Shown piece after piece: positions 1 through 7,177 of a stretch of 17,758 bases of DNA (the stretch's first letter is position 1; every line of letters starts with the position of its first letter). The DNA is from Acidobacteriota bacterium. GTDB lineage: Bacteria > Acidobacteriota > Holophagae > Thermotomaculales > Thermotomaculaceae. Location of the stretch: positions 1 to 17,758 of the forward strand of contig WFPG01000231.1 in assembly GCA_015487755.1 (NCBI GenBank), given 5' to 3'. The translations under genes were made by a program, and so were the position numbers. The notes below the pieces were generated by a model. It was not told the origin of the DNA. It saw only the letters and a program-made list of their open reading frames with translations, and made no database searches.

Positions 1-1
1 G

Positions 2-592
2 AACCTTGACATTGCAGGTGATTACTTTGTTATGGCCTCAACTTTAATGCTAATGAAGGCAAAATCCCTTATCCCGAGAGAGAAAGAGGCTTTTGAAGAG
101 ATGAAGGAAGAACTTATATTCAAACTTGAAGAGTATGAAAAGATTACAAAGCAGGCTCAAATACTTGACGAAAGGCTAAAGGTAAGGCAGAGAATGTTTG
201 AAAGGGGCTTTAAGGAAGACTTTGTGGCGAGAGAAAGGCCTCTGATAGTGGGGGAAAACGGGGCGTTTATCCTTGCAAACCTCTATGCAAATGTTTTAAG
301 AAGGCTTAAAGCATTAGAGCCTGACATTATGAAAAAGGCAAAGTACTCAATGAAGCAGGTTGTTTCCGCAATTTACGATATTTTCAGAAAAAGGAAAAAG
401 GCAAGGTTTTACGAAATTGTAAAGGGGAAGGATAGGACATATGTTGTTTATTCCTTTTCCTCAATACTTGAGTTGATAAAAGAGCATATCTTAAAAAGCG
501 TTCAAACTTCCACTTTTTCTGAGATAATTTTAATAAGGGATGAGAATTTTTCCTATAAAGAAAAGGACAGGATAATATCAAGGTATGAATAA
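2..592 (+). CDS. scpA: Segregation and condensation protein A (5' end outside the window)
   Basis: This is the kleisin subunit of the bacterial SMC-ScpAB condensin, which bridges the SMC heads and helps organise and segregate the chromosome in the cytoplasm. The frame is open from base 2 and reads NLDIAGDYFVMASTLMLMKA followed by KSLIPRE, the conserved ScpA segment just after the N-terminal SMC-neck-binding domain. A lysine- and glutamate-rich helical linker follows. The C-terminal part (IYDIFRKRKKARFYEIVKG onward, then a run of FSSILELIKE type) fits the winged-helix domain that binds the SMC cap. About 196 residues are visible out of a usual 230-270. The Met at base 32 is internal and is not the true start. 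The stop overlaps scpB by 8 nt, and the scpA-scpB pairing supports the call. Confidence 0.9.
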   Translation, partial: NLDIAGDYFVMASTLMLMKAKSLIPREKEAFEEMKEELIFKLEEYEKITKQAQILDERLKVRQRMFERGFKEDFVARERPLIVGENGAFILANLYANVLRRLKALEPDIMKKAKYSMKQVVSAIYDIFRKRKKARFYEIVKGKDRTYVVYSFSSILELIKEHILKSVQTSTFSEIILIRDENFSYKEKDRIISRYE

Positions 593-1103
593 GGATACTT
601 TAAAAAAAATTGTAGAGGCTATCTTATTCTCTTCAGACACTCCGCTTACTTCCAGGGAATTGGCGTCTTTTCTTGAAAAAGACAAAAAAGAGGTTGAAGA
701 GGTTTTAGAAGAGTTGAAAAAAGACTATGAGCAAAAAGGGGTAAACCTTGTTTCAATTGCAGGGGGGTATCAGTTTTTAACAAACCCCAATGTATATCAA
801 TTTGTTGCCGAGTTTCATAAAAGGGAAAGTAGGCAGTCTTTTTCAAGGGCAGCCCTTGAAACACTGGCAATAATCGCATACAGGCAACCTATTACCGCTC
901 AGGAGATAGCGGCATTAAGAGGGGTGCAGTCTGTTTCCCATATTTTGAGAAACCTTCTTGAAAAAAACTTAATAAAGATTGCTGGCAAAAAAGATGTTAT
1001 AGGCAAGCCGTCCCTTTACAAAACAACAAGGGTTTTCCTTGAAACCTTCGGGCTTAACTCACTTGAAGATTTACCTGAACTTGAAGAGTTAGGGGTGGAA
1101 TAA
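585..1103 (+). CDS. scpB: Segregation and condensation protein B
   Basis: ScpB is the dimeric winged-helix partner that binds the ScpA linker in the SMC condensin complex. The protein is 172 residues, normal for the family. It has two winged-helix units: residues 1-80 with KKIVEAILFSSDTPLTSREL, and about 85-160 with the diagnostic ALETLAIIAYRQPITAQEIA and the following RGV segment. The ATG at 585 lies inside the end of scpA in an ATGAATAA overlap, so translation is probably coupled and equal amounts of the partners would be made. The stop TAA shares one base with the ATG of the next gene (TAATG). The C-terminus is short and acidic (LEDLPELEELGVE), as in many ScpB proteins. Confidence 0.93.
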   Translation: MNKDTLKKIVEAILFSSDTPLTSRELASFLEKDKKEVEEVLEELKKDYEQKGVNLVSIAGGYQFLTNPNVYQFVAEFHKRESRQSFSRAALETLAIIAYRQPITAQEIAALRGVQSVSHILRNLLEKNLIKIAGKKDVIGKPSLYKTTRVFLETFGLNSLEDLPELEELGVE

Positions 1104-1837
1104 TGGAAGAGAGGCTTCAAAAGATTATTGCAAAAGCGGGCATTGCTTCAAGGAGAAAGGCTGAAGAGTTAATTGAAGAGGGAAGGGTTTTTGTAAACGG
1201 CAAAAAGGCAAAGTTAGGGGACAAGGCAGACCCTGAAAGAGATGTGATTAAGGTTGACGGAGAAGTAATCAAGCCTTTAAAGAAAAAGGTTTACATACTT
1301 TTATACAAGCCATTAGGCTATGTAACCACAAAAAGCGACGAAAAGCACAGGCCAACGGTAATGGACTTGCTTCAAAGAGAGGAAAAAAAGGCTTTGTTTC
1401 CTGTGGGAAGGCTTGACATAAATACCGAAGGGCTATTGATAATCACCAATGACGGAGAGTTTGCAAACCTTATTACAAACCCTAAAACAAAGGTTGAAAA
1501 AACCTACCTTGTAAAGGTAAGGGGAATACCCTCTAAAAAGGCAATTGAAAGGCTTTTAAGCGGGGTAATTGTTGAAGAGAGAAAGTTAAGTGCCAAAAAG
1601 ATAACACTTTTAGGGCACAAAAACAATGCATGGTTAAAGGTGGTTTTAACCGAGGGGAAGAAAAACCAGATAAGAAGGATGTTTGAAAAGGTAGGGCATC
1701 CAGTGGTTAAGTTAAAAAGAATTAAAATAGGAGACATTGAAATCGGAGATTTGAAGCCGGGAGAGTACAGAAGGTTAACCCCTCAAGAGGTGGAGAGGCT
1801 GAAAAGCCTTGCCTCAAAGAGAAGGGAGGAAAAATGA
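1103..1837 (+). CDS. rluB: 23S rRNA pseudouridine synthase, RluB/RsuA family
   Basis: This enzyme isomerises a specific uridine of rRNA to pseudouridine. Residues 3-50 form an S4 RNA-binding domain (RLQKIIAKAGIASRRKAEEL, then GRVFVNGKKA). The catalytic domain follows, with VYILLYKPLGYVTT near 63-76. The signature FPVGRLDINTEGLLIITNDG places the catalytic Asp at residue 105. The motif KKNQIRRMFEKVGHPVVKLKR, with LKRIKIG after it, is typical of the RsuA/RluB/RluE/RluF branch. The 244-residue length and the position directly after scpAB, a very common arrangement, favour RluB (23S U2605 in E. coli numbering) over RsuA. Target specificity cannot be read from sequence alone. The start overlaps the scpB stop by one base and the stop overlaps the hisC start in ATGA. 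Confidence 0.88.
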   Translation: MEERLQKIIAKAGIASRRKAEELIEEGRVFVNGKKAKLGDKADPERDVIKVDGEVIKPLKKKVYILLYKPLGYVTTKSDEKHRPTVMDLLQREEKKALFPVGRLDINTEGLLIITNDGEFANLITNPKTKVEKTYLVKVRGIPSKKAIERLLSGVIVEERKLSAKKITLLGHKNNAWLKVVLTEGKKNQIRRMFEKVGHPVVKLKRIKIGDIEIGDLKPGEYRRLTPQEVERLKSLASKRREEK

Positions 1838-2937
1838 CGGTAAAACAACCTGATTTTATTGCGTCTTTAGCCCCTTATGTTCCCGGTAAACCTATTGAAA
1901 CTGTTGCAAGGGAGTACGGCCTTGACCCTGACAAAATTGTAAAACTTGCCTCAAACGAAAACCCGTTGGGGGCACCTAAAGAGGTAACCGAAATTTTAAA
2001 GGAAAAGATTGAAAACATACACTATTACCCTGACGGCGGGGCTTACTATTTAAGGGAAAAAGTTGCAAGCAAATTTAACCTTGAGCCTGACTGGATTATA
2101 TTCGGAAACGGCTCATGCGAGATTATTGAATACTGCGCAAAGGCTTTTCTTGATTACGGGGAGCACTCAATATTTTCAGAATACGCCTTTGCAATGTATA
2201 AGATAGCAACCTTAGCCTCAAACCACGGTTTCAAGGAGATTCCTGCAAAGGATTACAGGCATGACTTAAGCGGGTTTTTAAACGCTATTGACGACAAAAC
2301 AAAGATAATTTACATCGCAAACCCAAACAACCCAACCTCAACCATGATTTCAGGGGAAGAGTTGGACAACTTTATTGAAAAGGTGCCTGAAAACATTTTA
2401 ATTGTTTTAGACGAGGCCTATTACGAGTTTGTTGATAACCCTCAATACCCTGACAGCATGAAGTATATTAAAGAGTGGCGAAAGGATAATGTGCTTATTT
2501 TAAGGACTTTTTCAAAGATATACGGACTTGCCGGGTTAAGGGTAGGCTACGGTTTCGGAAATCCCGATTTAATTAGAAAATTGGAGAAAGTCCGCTCTCC
2601 CTTTAACCTTAATTTGCTTGCACAGGAAGCGTGCATAAAGGCTCTTGACTGCGAAGAGCATGTTGAAAAATCAAAACAGCATGTAAAAAAAGAAAAGGCT
2701 TTTGTTGTTCCTGAGATTGAGAAAATGGGATTAAGGGTACTTGCGGAAGAGGGGAACTTTATTGCCGTTGACACACAAAGGGATGTTGAGGATGTTTTCC
2801 ATGAAATGCAGAGAAGGGGGGTAATTGTAAGGCCTCTAAAGGGGGGATACAATATGCCTACATGGTTTAGAATGAGTTTCGGGTTGAGGGAGCATGACGA
2901 GATGTTTTTAAACGCTTTAAAAGAGGTGTTAGGTTGA
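1834..2937 (+). CDS. hisC: Histidinol-phosphate aminotransferase
   Basis: This PLP-dependent class I/II aminotransferase interconverts histidinol phosphate and imidazole-acetol phosphate in histidine synthesis; many members also act on aromatic amino acids. The 367-residue protein shows LASNENPLGAP (38-48), HYYPDGG (63-69), NPNNPT (163-168) and DEAYYEF (193-199). The PLP lysine is K228 in RTFSKIYGLAGLRVGYG, and the C-terminal substrate-carboxylate arginine lies in TWFRMSFG. The ATG sits in an ATGA overlap with the pseudouridine synthase stop and has an upstream GGGAGGA Shine-Dalgarno at 1824-1830. No other his gene is nearby. It sits next to cmk, a place where aromatic pathway genes are often found, so a broad or aromatic aminotransferase role is a reasonable alternative. 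Confidence 0.87.
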   Translation: MTVKQPDFIASLAPYVPGKPIETVAREYGLDPDKIVKLASNENPLGAPKEVTEILKEKIENIHYYPDGGAYYLREKVASKFNLEPDWIIFGNGSCEIIEYCAKAFLDYGEHSIFSEYAFAMYKIATLASNHGFKEIPAKDYRHDLSGFLNAIDDKTKIIYIANPNNPTSTMISGEELDNFIEKVPENILIVLDEAYYEFVDNPQYPDSMKYIKEWRKDNVLILRTFSKIYGLAGLRVGYGFGNPDLIRKLEKVRSPFNLNLLAQEACIKALDCEEHVEKSKQHVKKEKAFVVPEIEKMGLRVLAEEGNFIAVDTQRDVEDVFHEMQRRGVIVRPLKGGYNMPTWFRMSFGLREHDEMFLNALKEVLG

Positions 2938-3593
2938 TGAAAAAGGATGTTATTGCCATTGACGGGCCTTCAGGGGCGGGAAAAAGCACAATAGCAAAGA
3001 TTATTGCTAAAAAATTGGGATACTTTTACTTAAACACGGGGGCAATGTACAGGGCTGTTGCTTTGTACCTTCATAGGAAAGGCAAAAAGCCTTTGGACAA
3101 AATTACCGAAGATGATTTAAAGGGGATTGAACTTGACTTTGACGATGAGGGGAATATCTATCTCAACGGGGAAAATGTAAGCGATAAGATAATAACCCCT
3201 GAAATATCAAGACTTGCCTCTGATTTTTCAAAGTTAAAGGTTGTTAGAAAGGTTTTAACAGAGCAGCAGAGGAAAATAGGGTTGTCAAGGCCTTCCGTTT
3301 TAGAGGGAAGGGATATAGGCACTGTGGTTTTTCCCGACGCAAAGTACAAGTTTTTTCTTGACGCATCCCCAGAAGAGAGAGCAAGGAGAAGGTACCTTCA
3401 GTTAAAGGAGAAAAACCCTGACGCTAATATCTCTTTTGAAGAGATTTTAAAACAGCAGTTGGAAAGGGATAAACAGGATTCCTCAAGGGATATTGCCCCT
3501 TTAAAAAAGGCTGAAGACGCTATTTACATAGACACAACGGGAATGGAGATTGAAGATGTTGTTAAAAAAATACTTGAGTATATCAAAGGTTGA
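2937..3593 (+). CDS. cmk: Cytidylate kinase
   Basis: This enzyme phosphorylates CMP and dCMP to the diphosphates using ATP, in pyrimidine nucleotide salvage and supply. The 218-residue protein has the P-loop GPSGAGKST at residues 10-18 and the following YFLYLNTGAMYRA-type segment (here YFYLNTGAMYRAVALYLH) that contacts the nucleotide. It also has SRPSVLEGRDIGTVVFPDA and an arginine-rich lid (SPEERARRRYLQL) with a later RDxxRxxAPL-like motif (RDKQDSSRDIAPL). I place the start at ATG 2937, one base overlapping the hisC stop (TGATG), with GAGGTG at 2922-2927 as ribosome binding site. A TTG at 2934 would only add one residue. The 3' end overlaps the next gene by about 38 nt. Confidence 0.93.
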   Translation: MKKDVIAIDGPSGAGKSTIAKIIAKKLGYFYLNTGAMYRAVALYLHRKGKKPLDKITEDDLKGIELDFDDEGNIYLNGENVSDKIITPEISRLASDFSKLKVVRKVLTEQQRKIGLSRPSVLEGRDIGTVVFPDAKYKFFLDASPEERARRRYLQLKEKNPDANISFEEILKQQLERDKQDSSRDIAPLKKAEDAIYIDTTGMEIEDVVKKILEYIKG

Positions 3594-4221
3594 GATTTTT
3601 CTCTTAATAATCCTTTTTATCTTTTCGGTGTTGCTTCTTTTAGGGGTAAAGGTTGAGGAAAATTCACTGTCATTTATTTTCATGAAAATCCCCTTGCAGG
3701 TAAAGGGCTCTGTTTCTCTAATTTTCTGGAAAAACTTCCATTCATTTTTTGTTGTTTTTGCCTTTTTTGCATACCTTATTATGGCTGTTGAGGATAAAGA
3801 AAGGGATATTTTAAGGCCTTTTATCTTTCTTCTTTTAATCTATCTGGTATTTTCGGTTATCTTTGGCATTAAATTCGGTTTTGCACAGTTTACCAAATCC
3901 TTTTTATCAATATTCTTTTTGCTTTTTACTTTATACTCTTACCTATTCTTTTTTGAGGTTATCTTAAACTCAAGGGCGATAGGGGCTATTTTTGTAGTAT
4001 TTATAAACGCCTTTTCAGGCTTAATGGTTTACCTTTACAACTTCAGGGAGATTTTACTTCCCGATTACTCTTCTTTAATTGAGGCAAAGTACTATGCACT
4101 TCCCTTTTATCAAAAATACGGCTTTAACTTTGACTTTAAGAACATCGTTGTTCCCGTATTGCTTTTAGCAGGAAGCATTGGCTATAAATTTTTAGTAAAA
4201 AGGAAACTGCAAAATGGGTAA
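3556..4221 (+). CDS. Hypothetical six-helix integral membrane protein
   Basis: I do not recognise this protein. Counting from ATG 3556 it has 221 residues and about six hydrophobic helices: roughly 12-31, 60-78, 87-106, 115-135, 141-161 and 196-212. A short N-terminal basic stretch (LLKKYLSISK) and a basic tail (KFLVKRKLQNG) are consistent with both ends being cytoplasmic. The loop at about 162-195 is polar and rich in Tyr, Phe and Asp. The layout resembles small ABC-2-type permeases, but there is no ATPase neighbour and no motif to confirm this. ATG 3556 is chosen because GGAG at 3545-3548 lies 7 nt upstream; TTG 3550 and TTG 3559 are alternatives. The gene begins about 38 nt inside cmk and its stop overlaps galE by 8 nt, so it is very likely a real operon member. 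Confidence 0.72.
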   Translation: MLLKKYLSISKVEIFLLIILFIFSVLLLLGVKVEENSLSFIFMKIPLQVKGSVSLIFWKNFHSFFVVFAFFAYLIMAVEDKERDILRPFIFLLLIYLVFSVIFGIKFGFAQFTKSFLSIFFLLFTLYSYLFFFEVILNSRAIGAIFVVFINAFSGLMVYLYNFREILLPDYSSLIEAKYYALPFYQKYGFNFDFKNIVVPVLLLAGSIGYKFLVKRKLQNG

Positions 4222-5197
4222 ATTGAATATACTTGTAACTGGCGGGGCGGGATATATCGGCTCTCATACCGTAAAGATGCTTGAAGAAGAGGGTTTTAAT
4301 GTTGTTGTTTACGACAACCTTTCAAACGGGCACAGGGAAGCGGTTTTAAATTCCAAACTTGTTGAGGGGGATATACTTGATTCGGAGAAACTCTCGCAAC
4401 TTTTAAATGAGATAAATTTTGACGCATGCATACACTTTGCAGCATTTATAGAGGTTGGGGAATCTGTTAAAGAGCCGCTGAAATTCTTTAAAAACAATGT
4501 TTCGGGAACATTAAACCTTTTAGCCAATTTAAAAAAACACGGGGTAAAGAACTTTGTCTTTTCCTCAACTGCAGCAGTTTACGGAAACCCTGAAGAAACG
4601 CCTATAAAAGAGCACTTTGAACTTACCCCTATAAACCCTTACGGAAACACAAAGTTTACCGTTGAGAAGGTTTTAAAGGATATGTCGGAGGCTGGGGATA
4701 TAAACTATGTTGCTTTAAGGTATTTCAACGCTTCAGGGGCTGACGAGTCAGGTTTGATAGGGGAATCCCACAACCCTGAAACCCACCTTATCCCTTTGGT
4801 ATTGAAAACGGCAAAGGGGGAGAGGGAAAGCATAAAAATCTTTGGTACAGATTACCCTACAGAAGACGGCACCTGCATTAGAGACTATATCCATGTAAAC
4901 GATTTAGCAAAGGCTCATATACTTGCCTTGAACCATTTAATTGACGGGGGGAAAAGCGATGTCTTTAACTGCGGCTACGGTGTGGGATATTCCGTAAAAG
5001 AGATAATAGACACCGCAAAAAAGGTTACCGGGATAAACTTTAAGGTTGAAGAAACTGATAGAAGAGAGGGAGACCCTGCAATTTTGGTTGCCGACAATGA
5101 AAAGATAAAGAGGGTTTTAGGGTGGAAGCCTGAGTACAACGATATTGAGTACATAATAAAAACCGCATGGAACTGGGAAAAGAACAAGAGGTTTTGA
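4214..5197 (+). CDS. galE: UDP-glucose 4-epimerase
   Basis: This NAD-dependent extended short-chain dehydrogenase interconverts UDP-glucose and UDP-galactose (possibly the N-acetyl forms), supplying sugars for surface polysaccharides. The 327-residue protein has the Rossmann motif TGGAGYIGSHT at 9-19, YDNLSNGH at 33-40, HFAAFIEVGES near 74-84, and the catalytic Ser/Thr in FSSTAAVYG (116-124). The catalytic YxxxK pair is Y143 and K147 in NPYGNTK. The downstream ALRYFNASGAD and DGTCIRDYIHVNDLAKAH are diagnostic of GalE. The start lies 8 nt inside the preceding membrane-protein gene and the stop overlaps the next start as TGATG. No glycosyltransferases are adjacent, so its pathway cannot be narrowed further. 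Confidence 0.93.
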   Translation: MGKLNILVTGGAGYIGSHTVKMLEEEGFNVVVYDNLSNGHREAVLNSKLVEGDILDSEKLSQLLNEINFDACIHFAAFIEVGESVKEPLKFFKNNVSGTLNLLANLKKHGVKNFVFSSTAAVYGNPEETPIKEHFELTPINPYGNTKFTVEKVLKDMSEAGDINYVALRYFNASGADESGLIGESHNPETHLIPLVLKTAKGERESIKIFGTDYPTEDGTCIRDYIHVNDLAKAHILALNHLIDGGKSDVFNCGYGVGYSVKEIIDTAKKVTGINFKVEETDRREGDPAILVADNEKIKRVLGWKPEYNDIEYIIKTAWNWEKNKRF

Positions 5198-6183
5198 TGA
5201 ATAATAATTTGATTGAAGAGTTTAAGGAAAAAAAGGTAAAAATTGGAAGCCTTGAAATCTCGCCGCCTACCTTTCTTGCGCCTATTGCAGACATAAGCGA
5301 CAGCATATTCAGGCAGATTGTAAAGGAATTCGGCGGAGTAGGCTGCGTATTTTCCGAAATGATTTCCGCAGACGCTTTAACCAGAGGTTGTAAAAAAACA
5401 GCACTAATGCTTAACTTTGACCATACGGAAAAGCCTATATTTTTTCAAATTGTCGGGAAAGACCCTTTGAGAATGGCAATGGCTGCAAGGATGCTTGAAG
5501 ATTTAGGTGCTGACGGCATTGATGTAAATATGGGCTGCCCGTCAAAGAATGTAACCAAAAGCGGGGGCGGTTCCGCACTTTTAACCGATTTAAAAAAGGC
5601 TGAAGAGATAATAAAAACAGTGAGAAGGGTTTTGTCTATTCCTTTTACCATAAAAATCAGGGCAGGCTGGAATGAAAATTCCCTTGTTTACAATGAGATA
5701 GGAAAGATAGCGGAAAACGAAGGGGTTGACGCAATATTCTTTCACGGCAGGACAAAAAAGCAGATGTACAGCGGAAGCGTCAACTATGAATGGATTGCAG
5801 ACTTAAAGTCAAGGGTAAAGATTCCAGTAATAGGAAACGGAGACATAGTTGACAGGGAAGAAAGCCTTATAAAAATGCTTGAAACAAAATGCGACGGGGT
5901 AATGATTGCAAGGGCTGCAATAAAAAAGCCGTGGATATTTAAGGAAATTTTAGAGGGAAAAGAGGTTGAAGTGGAAACCCTGTTAAACATAATTGAGAAG
6001 CAGTTTAAAAAACTTAAAGAGGTTTACCCTGAAAACCTTGCAAAACACAAAATGAAACTCTTTCTCTCATGGTATTCAAGAAGCCTTCCCCACGGCAAAA
6101 AAATCCGCCTTCAACTCAACGATGCCAAAACATCCTCCGCCGTCTTTGATGTGTTTTTGAAATACAAAGACAATTTGAAATAA
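5197..6183 (+). CDS. dus: tRNA dihydrouridine synthase, DusB-like
   Basis: This FMN enzyme reduces specific uridines in tRNA to dihydrouridine using NADPH. The 328-residue TIM-barrel protein shows FSEMISADAL (53-61) and DVNMGCPSKNVTKSGGGSAL with catalytic C114. It also has the flavin/phosphate-side residues K153 (IKIRAGW), H183 and R185 (FFHGRTKKQMYSG), IGNGDI (212-217) and MIARAAIKKPWIF. The MYSG segment, the KNV-KSGGG pattern and the C-terminal HKMKLFLSWY...LPHGKKIR element fit the DusB group. The usual APMAGVTD segment is APIADISD here (28-35). ATG 5197 overlaps the galE stop (TGATG) with AGAGG about 6 nt upstream; an in-frame ATG at 5167 would run 31 nt into galE and is less likely. It is the last gene of the first cluster. 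Confidence 0.9.
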   Translation: MNNNLIEEFKEKKVKIGSLEISPPTFLAPIADISDSIFRQIVKEFGGVGCVFSEMISADALTRGCKKTALMLNFDHTEKPIFFQIVGKDPLRMAMAARMLEDLGADGIDVNMGCPSKNVTKSGGGSALLTDLKKAEEIIKTVRRVLSIPFTIKIRAGWNENSLVYNEIGKIAENEGVDAIFFHGRTKKQMYSGSVNYEWIADLKSRVKIPVIGNGDIVDREESLIKMLETKCDGVMIARAAIKKPWIFKEILEGKEVEVETLLNIIEKQFKKLKEVYPENLAKHKMKLFLSWYSRSLPHGKKIRLQLNDAKTSSAVFDVFLKYKDNLK

Positions 6184-6201
6184 ATCCTCCTAATCTATAA
6201 T
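6175..6201 (+). promoter_or_regulatory. Possible sigma-70 promoter at the end of dus
   Basis: TTGAAA at 6175-6180 and a perfect TATAAT at 6196-6201 are separated by 15 nt (16 if TTTGAA at 6174 is used). This is somewhat short but plausible. It would give a leader of roughly 115 nt before nuoA and would place the FNR-like site downstream of the start point, a repressing position. The -35 lies inside the last codons of dus. Confidence 0.4.
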
Positions 6202-6229
6202 CAAAAGTAAAGTTTAAGCGAAGGCGGGA

Positions 6230-6250
6230 AAATCAATAATAAATTGATTT
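6230..6250. repeat. Perfect inverted repeat upstream of nuoA
   Basis: AAATCAAT at 6230-6237 is the exact reverse complement of ATTGATTT at 6243-6250, with the 5-nt spacer AATAA. It is A+T-rich and not followed by a T run, so it does not look like a terminator. Its right arm supplies the left half of the FNR-like site at 6244-6257, which suggests an operator function. Confidence 0.6.
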
Positions 6251-6257
6251 ACATCAC
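6244..6257. promoter_or_regulatory. FNR/CRP-family-like operator upstream of nuoA
   Basis: The sequence TTGATTTACATCAC matches the consensus TTGAT-N4-ATCAA at 9 of 10 defined positions. FNR and related regulators (DNR, ANR type) bind such sites when oxygen is low. It is centred 73 nt upstream of the nuoA TTG and is the strongest regulatory match in the intergenic region. Whether it activates or represses depends on which promoter is used, which cannot be settled here. The regulator itself is not in the window. Confidence 0.55.
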
Positions 6258-6277
6258 ATTTTATGGTAGTTTTTAAA
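6248..6277 (+). promoter_or_regulatory. Possible promoter overlapping the FNR-like site
   Basis: TTTACA at 6248-6253 is 5/6 to the -35 consensus. It is followed after 18 nt by TTTAAA at 6272-6277, 4/6 to the -10 consensus. The -35 overlaps the FNR-like operator, so binding there would directly affect this promoter. The match is modest. Confidence 0.3.
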
Positions 6278-6311
6278 GAGATTGGGTTTTTTGTGTCTTG
6301 ACTTTATTTAA

Positions 6312-6318
6312 AAGGAGG
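6312..6318 (+). promoter_or_regulatory. Strong Shine-Dalgarno deciding the TTG start of nuoA
   Basis: AAGGAGG lies 5 nt before TTG 6324 and is a full match to the anti-Shine-Dalgarno core. It fixes the TTG as the nuoA start even though no ATG is available near the conserved N-terminus. Confidence 0.8.
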
Positions 6319-6323
6319 GAACC

Positions 6324-6683
6324 TTGTCCCACGCACAGTATATTCCGTTGTTGATTTTCCTTGTAATTGCAATTCTTTTCCCGCTTGTAACTCTGGCGAT
6401 GGCAAGGCTTTTCAGGCCTTCAAAGTTTAACAAGTCCAAACTTTCGCCTTATGAGTGCGGTATTGAAGAGATTACCGAAGCGAGGGAAAACTTTAATGTA
6501 AGGTATTACATTGTTGCGGTTGTGTTTTTGATTTTTGATGTTGAAACAATCTTTCTTTATCCGTGGGCTGTAAAGTATAGGGCTTTAGGCCTGTTCGGAT
6601 TTATTGAAATGGGCATTTTCCTTTTGATATTAATCTTTGGTTATGTCTATGCATGGAAGAAGGGGGCGTTGGAGTGGGAATAA
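6324..6683 (+). CDS. nuoA: NADH-quinone oxidoreductase (complex I) subunit A
   Basis: NuoA is a small three-helix subunit of the complex I membrane arm beside NuoH, helping shape the quinone channel and the link to the proton path. The 119-residue protein has TM1 at about 6-29 and the conserved SPYECGIEE loop with C45 at 41-49, which reports conformational change in other species. TM2 carries the conserved acidic residues D72 and E74 ([15 protein letters not shown]), and TM3 is about 92-112. Translation starts at TTG 6324 with a strong Shine-Dalgarno 5 nt upstream. It is the first gene of the nuo operon. Its 3' end overlaps the nuoB reading frame by 31 nt if nuoB starts at ATG 6653. Confidence 0.94.
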   Translation: MSHAQYIPLLIFLVIAILFPLVTLAMARLFRPSKFNKSKLSPYECGIEEITEARENFNVRYYIVAVVFLIFDVETIFLYPWAVKYRALGLFGFIEMGIFLLILIFGYVYAWKKGALEWE

Positions 6684-7177
6684 CACAGGAATTAGTTGAT
6701 AAGTTTTTAATTACAACAAGGCTTGAATGGGTTTTCAATTGGGCCAGGAAATCCTCTGTATGGCCTATGACCTTCGGCCTTGCATGCTGTGCCATTGAGA
6801 TGATGGCGACAGGTGCGTCAAGGTTTGATATGGATAGGTTCGGGGCAGGAATTTTCAGGGCTACTCCAAGGCAGTCTGACTTAATGATTGTTGCGGGGAC
6901 TGTTACCCTGAAGATGGCTCCCGTTGTTAGAAAGGTTTACGACCAGATGCCTGAGCCTAAGTGGGTTATCTCAATGGGGGCTTGCGCAAATTCAGGCGGG
7001 TTGTTTGATTCTTACTCAACACTTCAGGGTGTTGACAAGATTGTGCCTGTTGATGTTTACATTCCCGGTTGCCCGCCGAGGCCTGAATCACTCCTTTACG
7101 GTTTTATGAGGCTTCAGGACAAGATTATGAAGTCTTCATTGAGAGACAAGTATCTTAAGGAGGGGATAAATGTCTGA
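6653..7177 (+). CDS. nuoB: Complex I subunit B (N2 cluster protein)
   Basis: NuoB carries iron-sulfur cluster N2, the last electron carrier before quinone, in the connecting module at the membrane surface. The 174-residue protein has the signature [15 protein letters not shown] with adjacent ligands C45 and C46, GACANSGG with C111 and PGCPPRPE with C140. That makes all four N2 ligands. The segment [21 protein letters not shown] is the usual quinone-facing loop. The start is uncertain: ATG 6653 has no clear ribosome site, whereas GTG 6674 has AGGGGG 7 nt upstream and would give 167 residues with only a 10-nt overlap with nuoA. The stop overlaps nuoC by 8 nt. All residues needed for function are present. 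Confidence 0.95.
   Translation: MEEGGVGVGITQELVDKFLITTRLEWVFNWARKSSVWPMTFGLACCAIEMMATGASRFDMDRFGAGIFRATPRQSDLMIVAGTVTLKMAPVVRKVYDQMPEPKWVISMGACANSGGLFDSYSTLQGVDKIVPVDVYIPGCPPRPESLLYGFMRLQDKIMKSSLRDKYLKEGINV

Noticed and set aside
2547..2852. A 101-codon minus-strand open frame opposite hisC
   Set aside because: It overlaps the conserved PLP-lysine region of hisC on the other strand and shows no motif of its own.
5167..5196. Upstream ATG at 5167 for dus
   Set aside because: It would overlap galE by 31 nt without a ribosome site, whereas ATG 5197 has the TGATG overlap typical of this cluster.
6184..6323. A terminator between dus and nuoA
   Set aside because: The only hairpin (6230-6250) is A+T-rich and lacks a following T run, so no intrinsic terminator can be supported and read-through from the upstream cluster remains possible.
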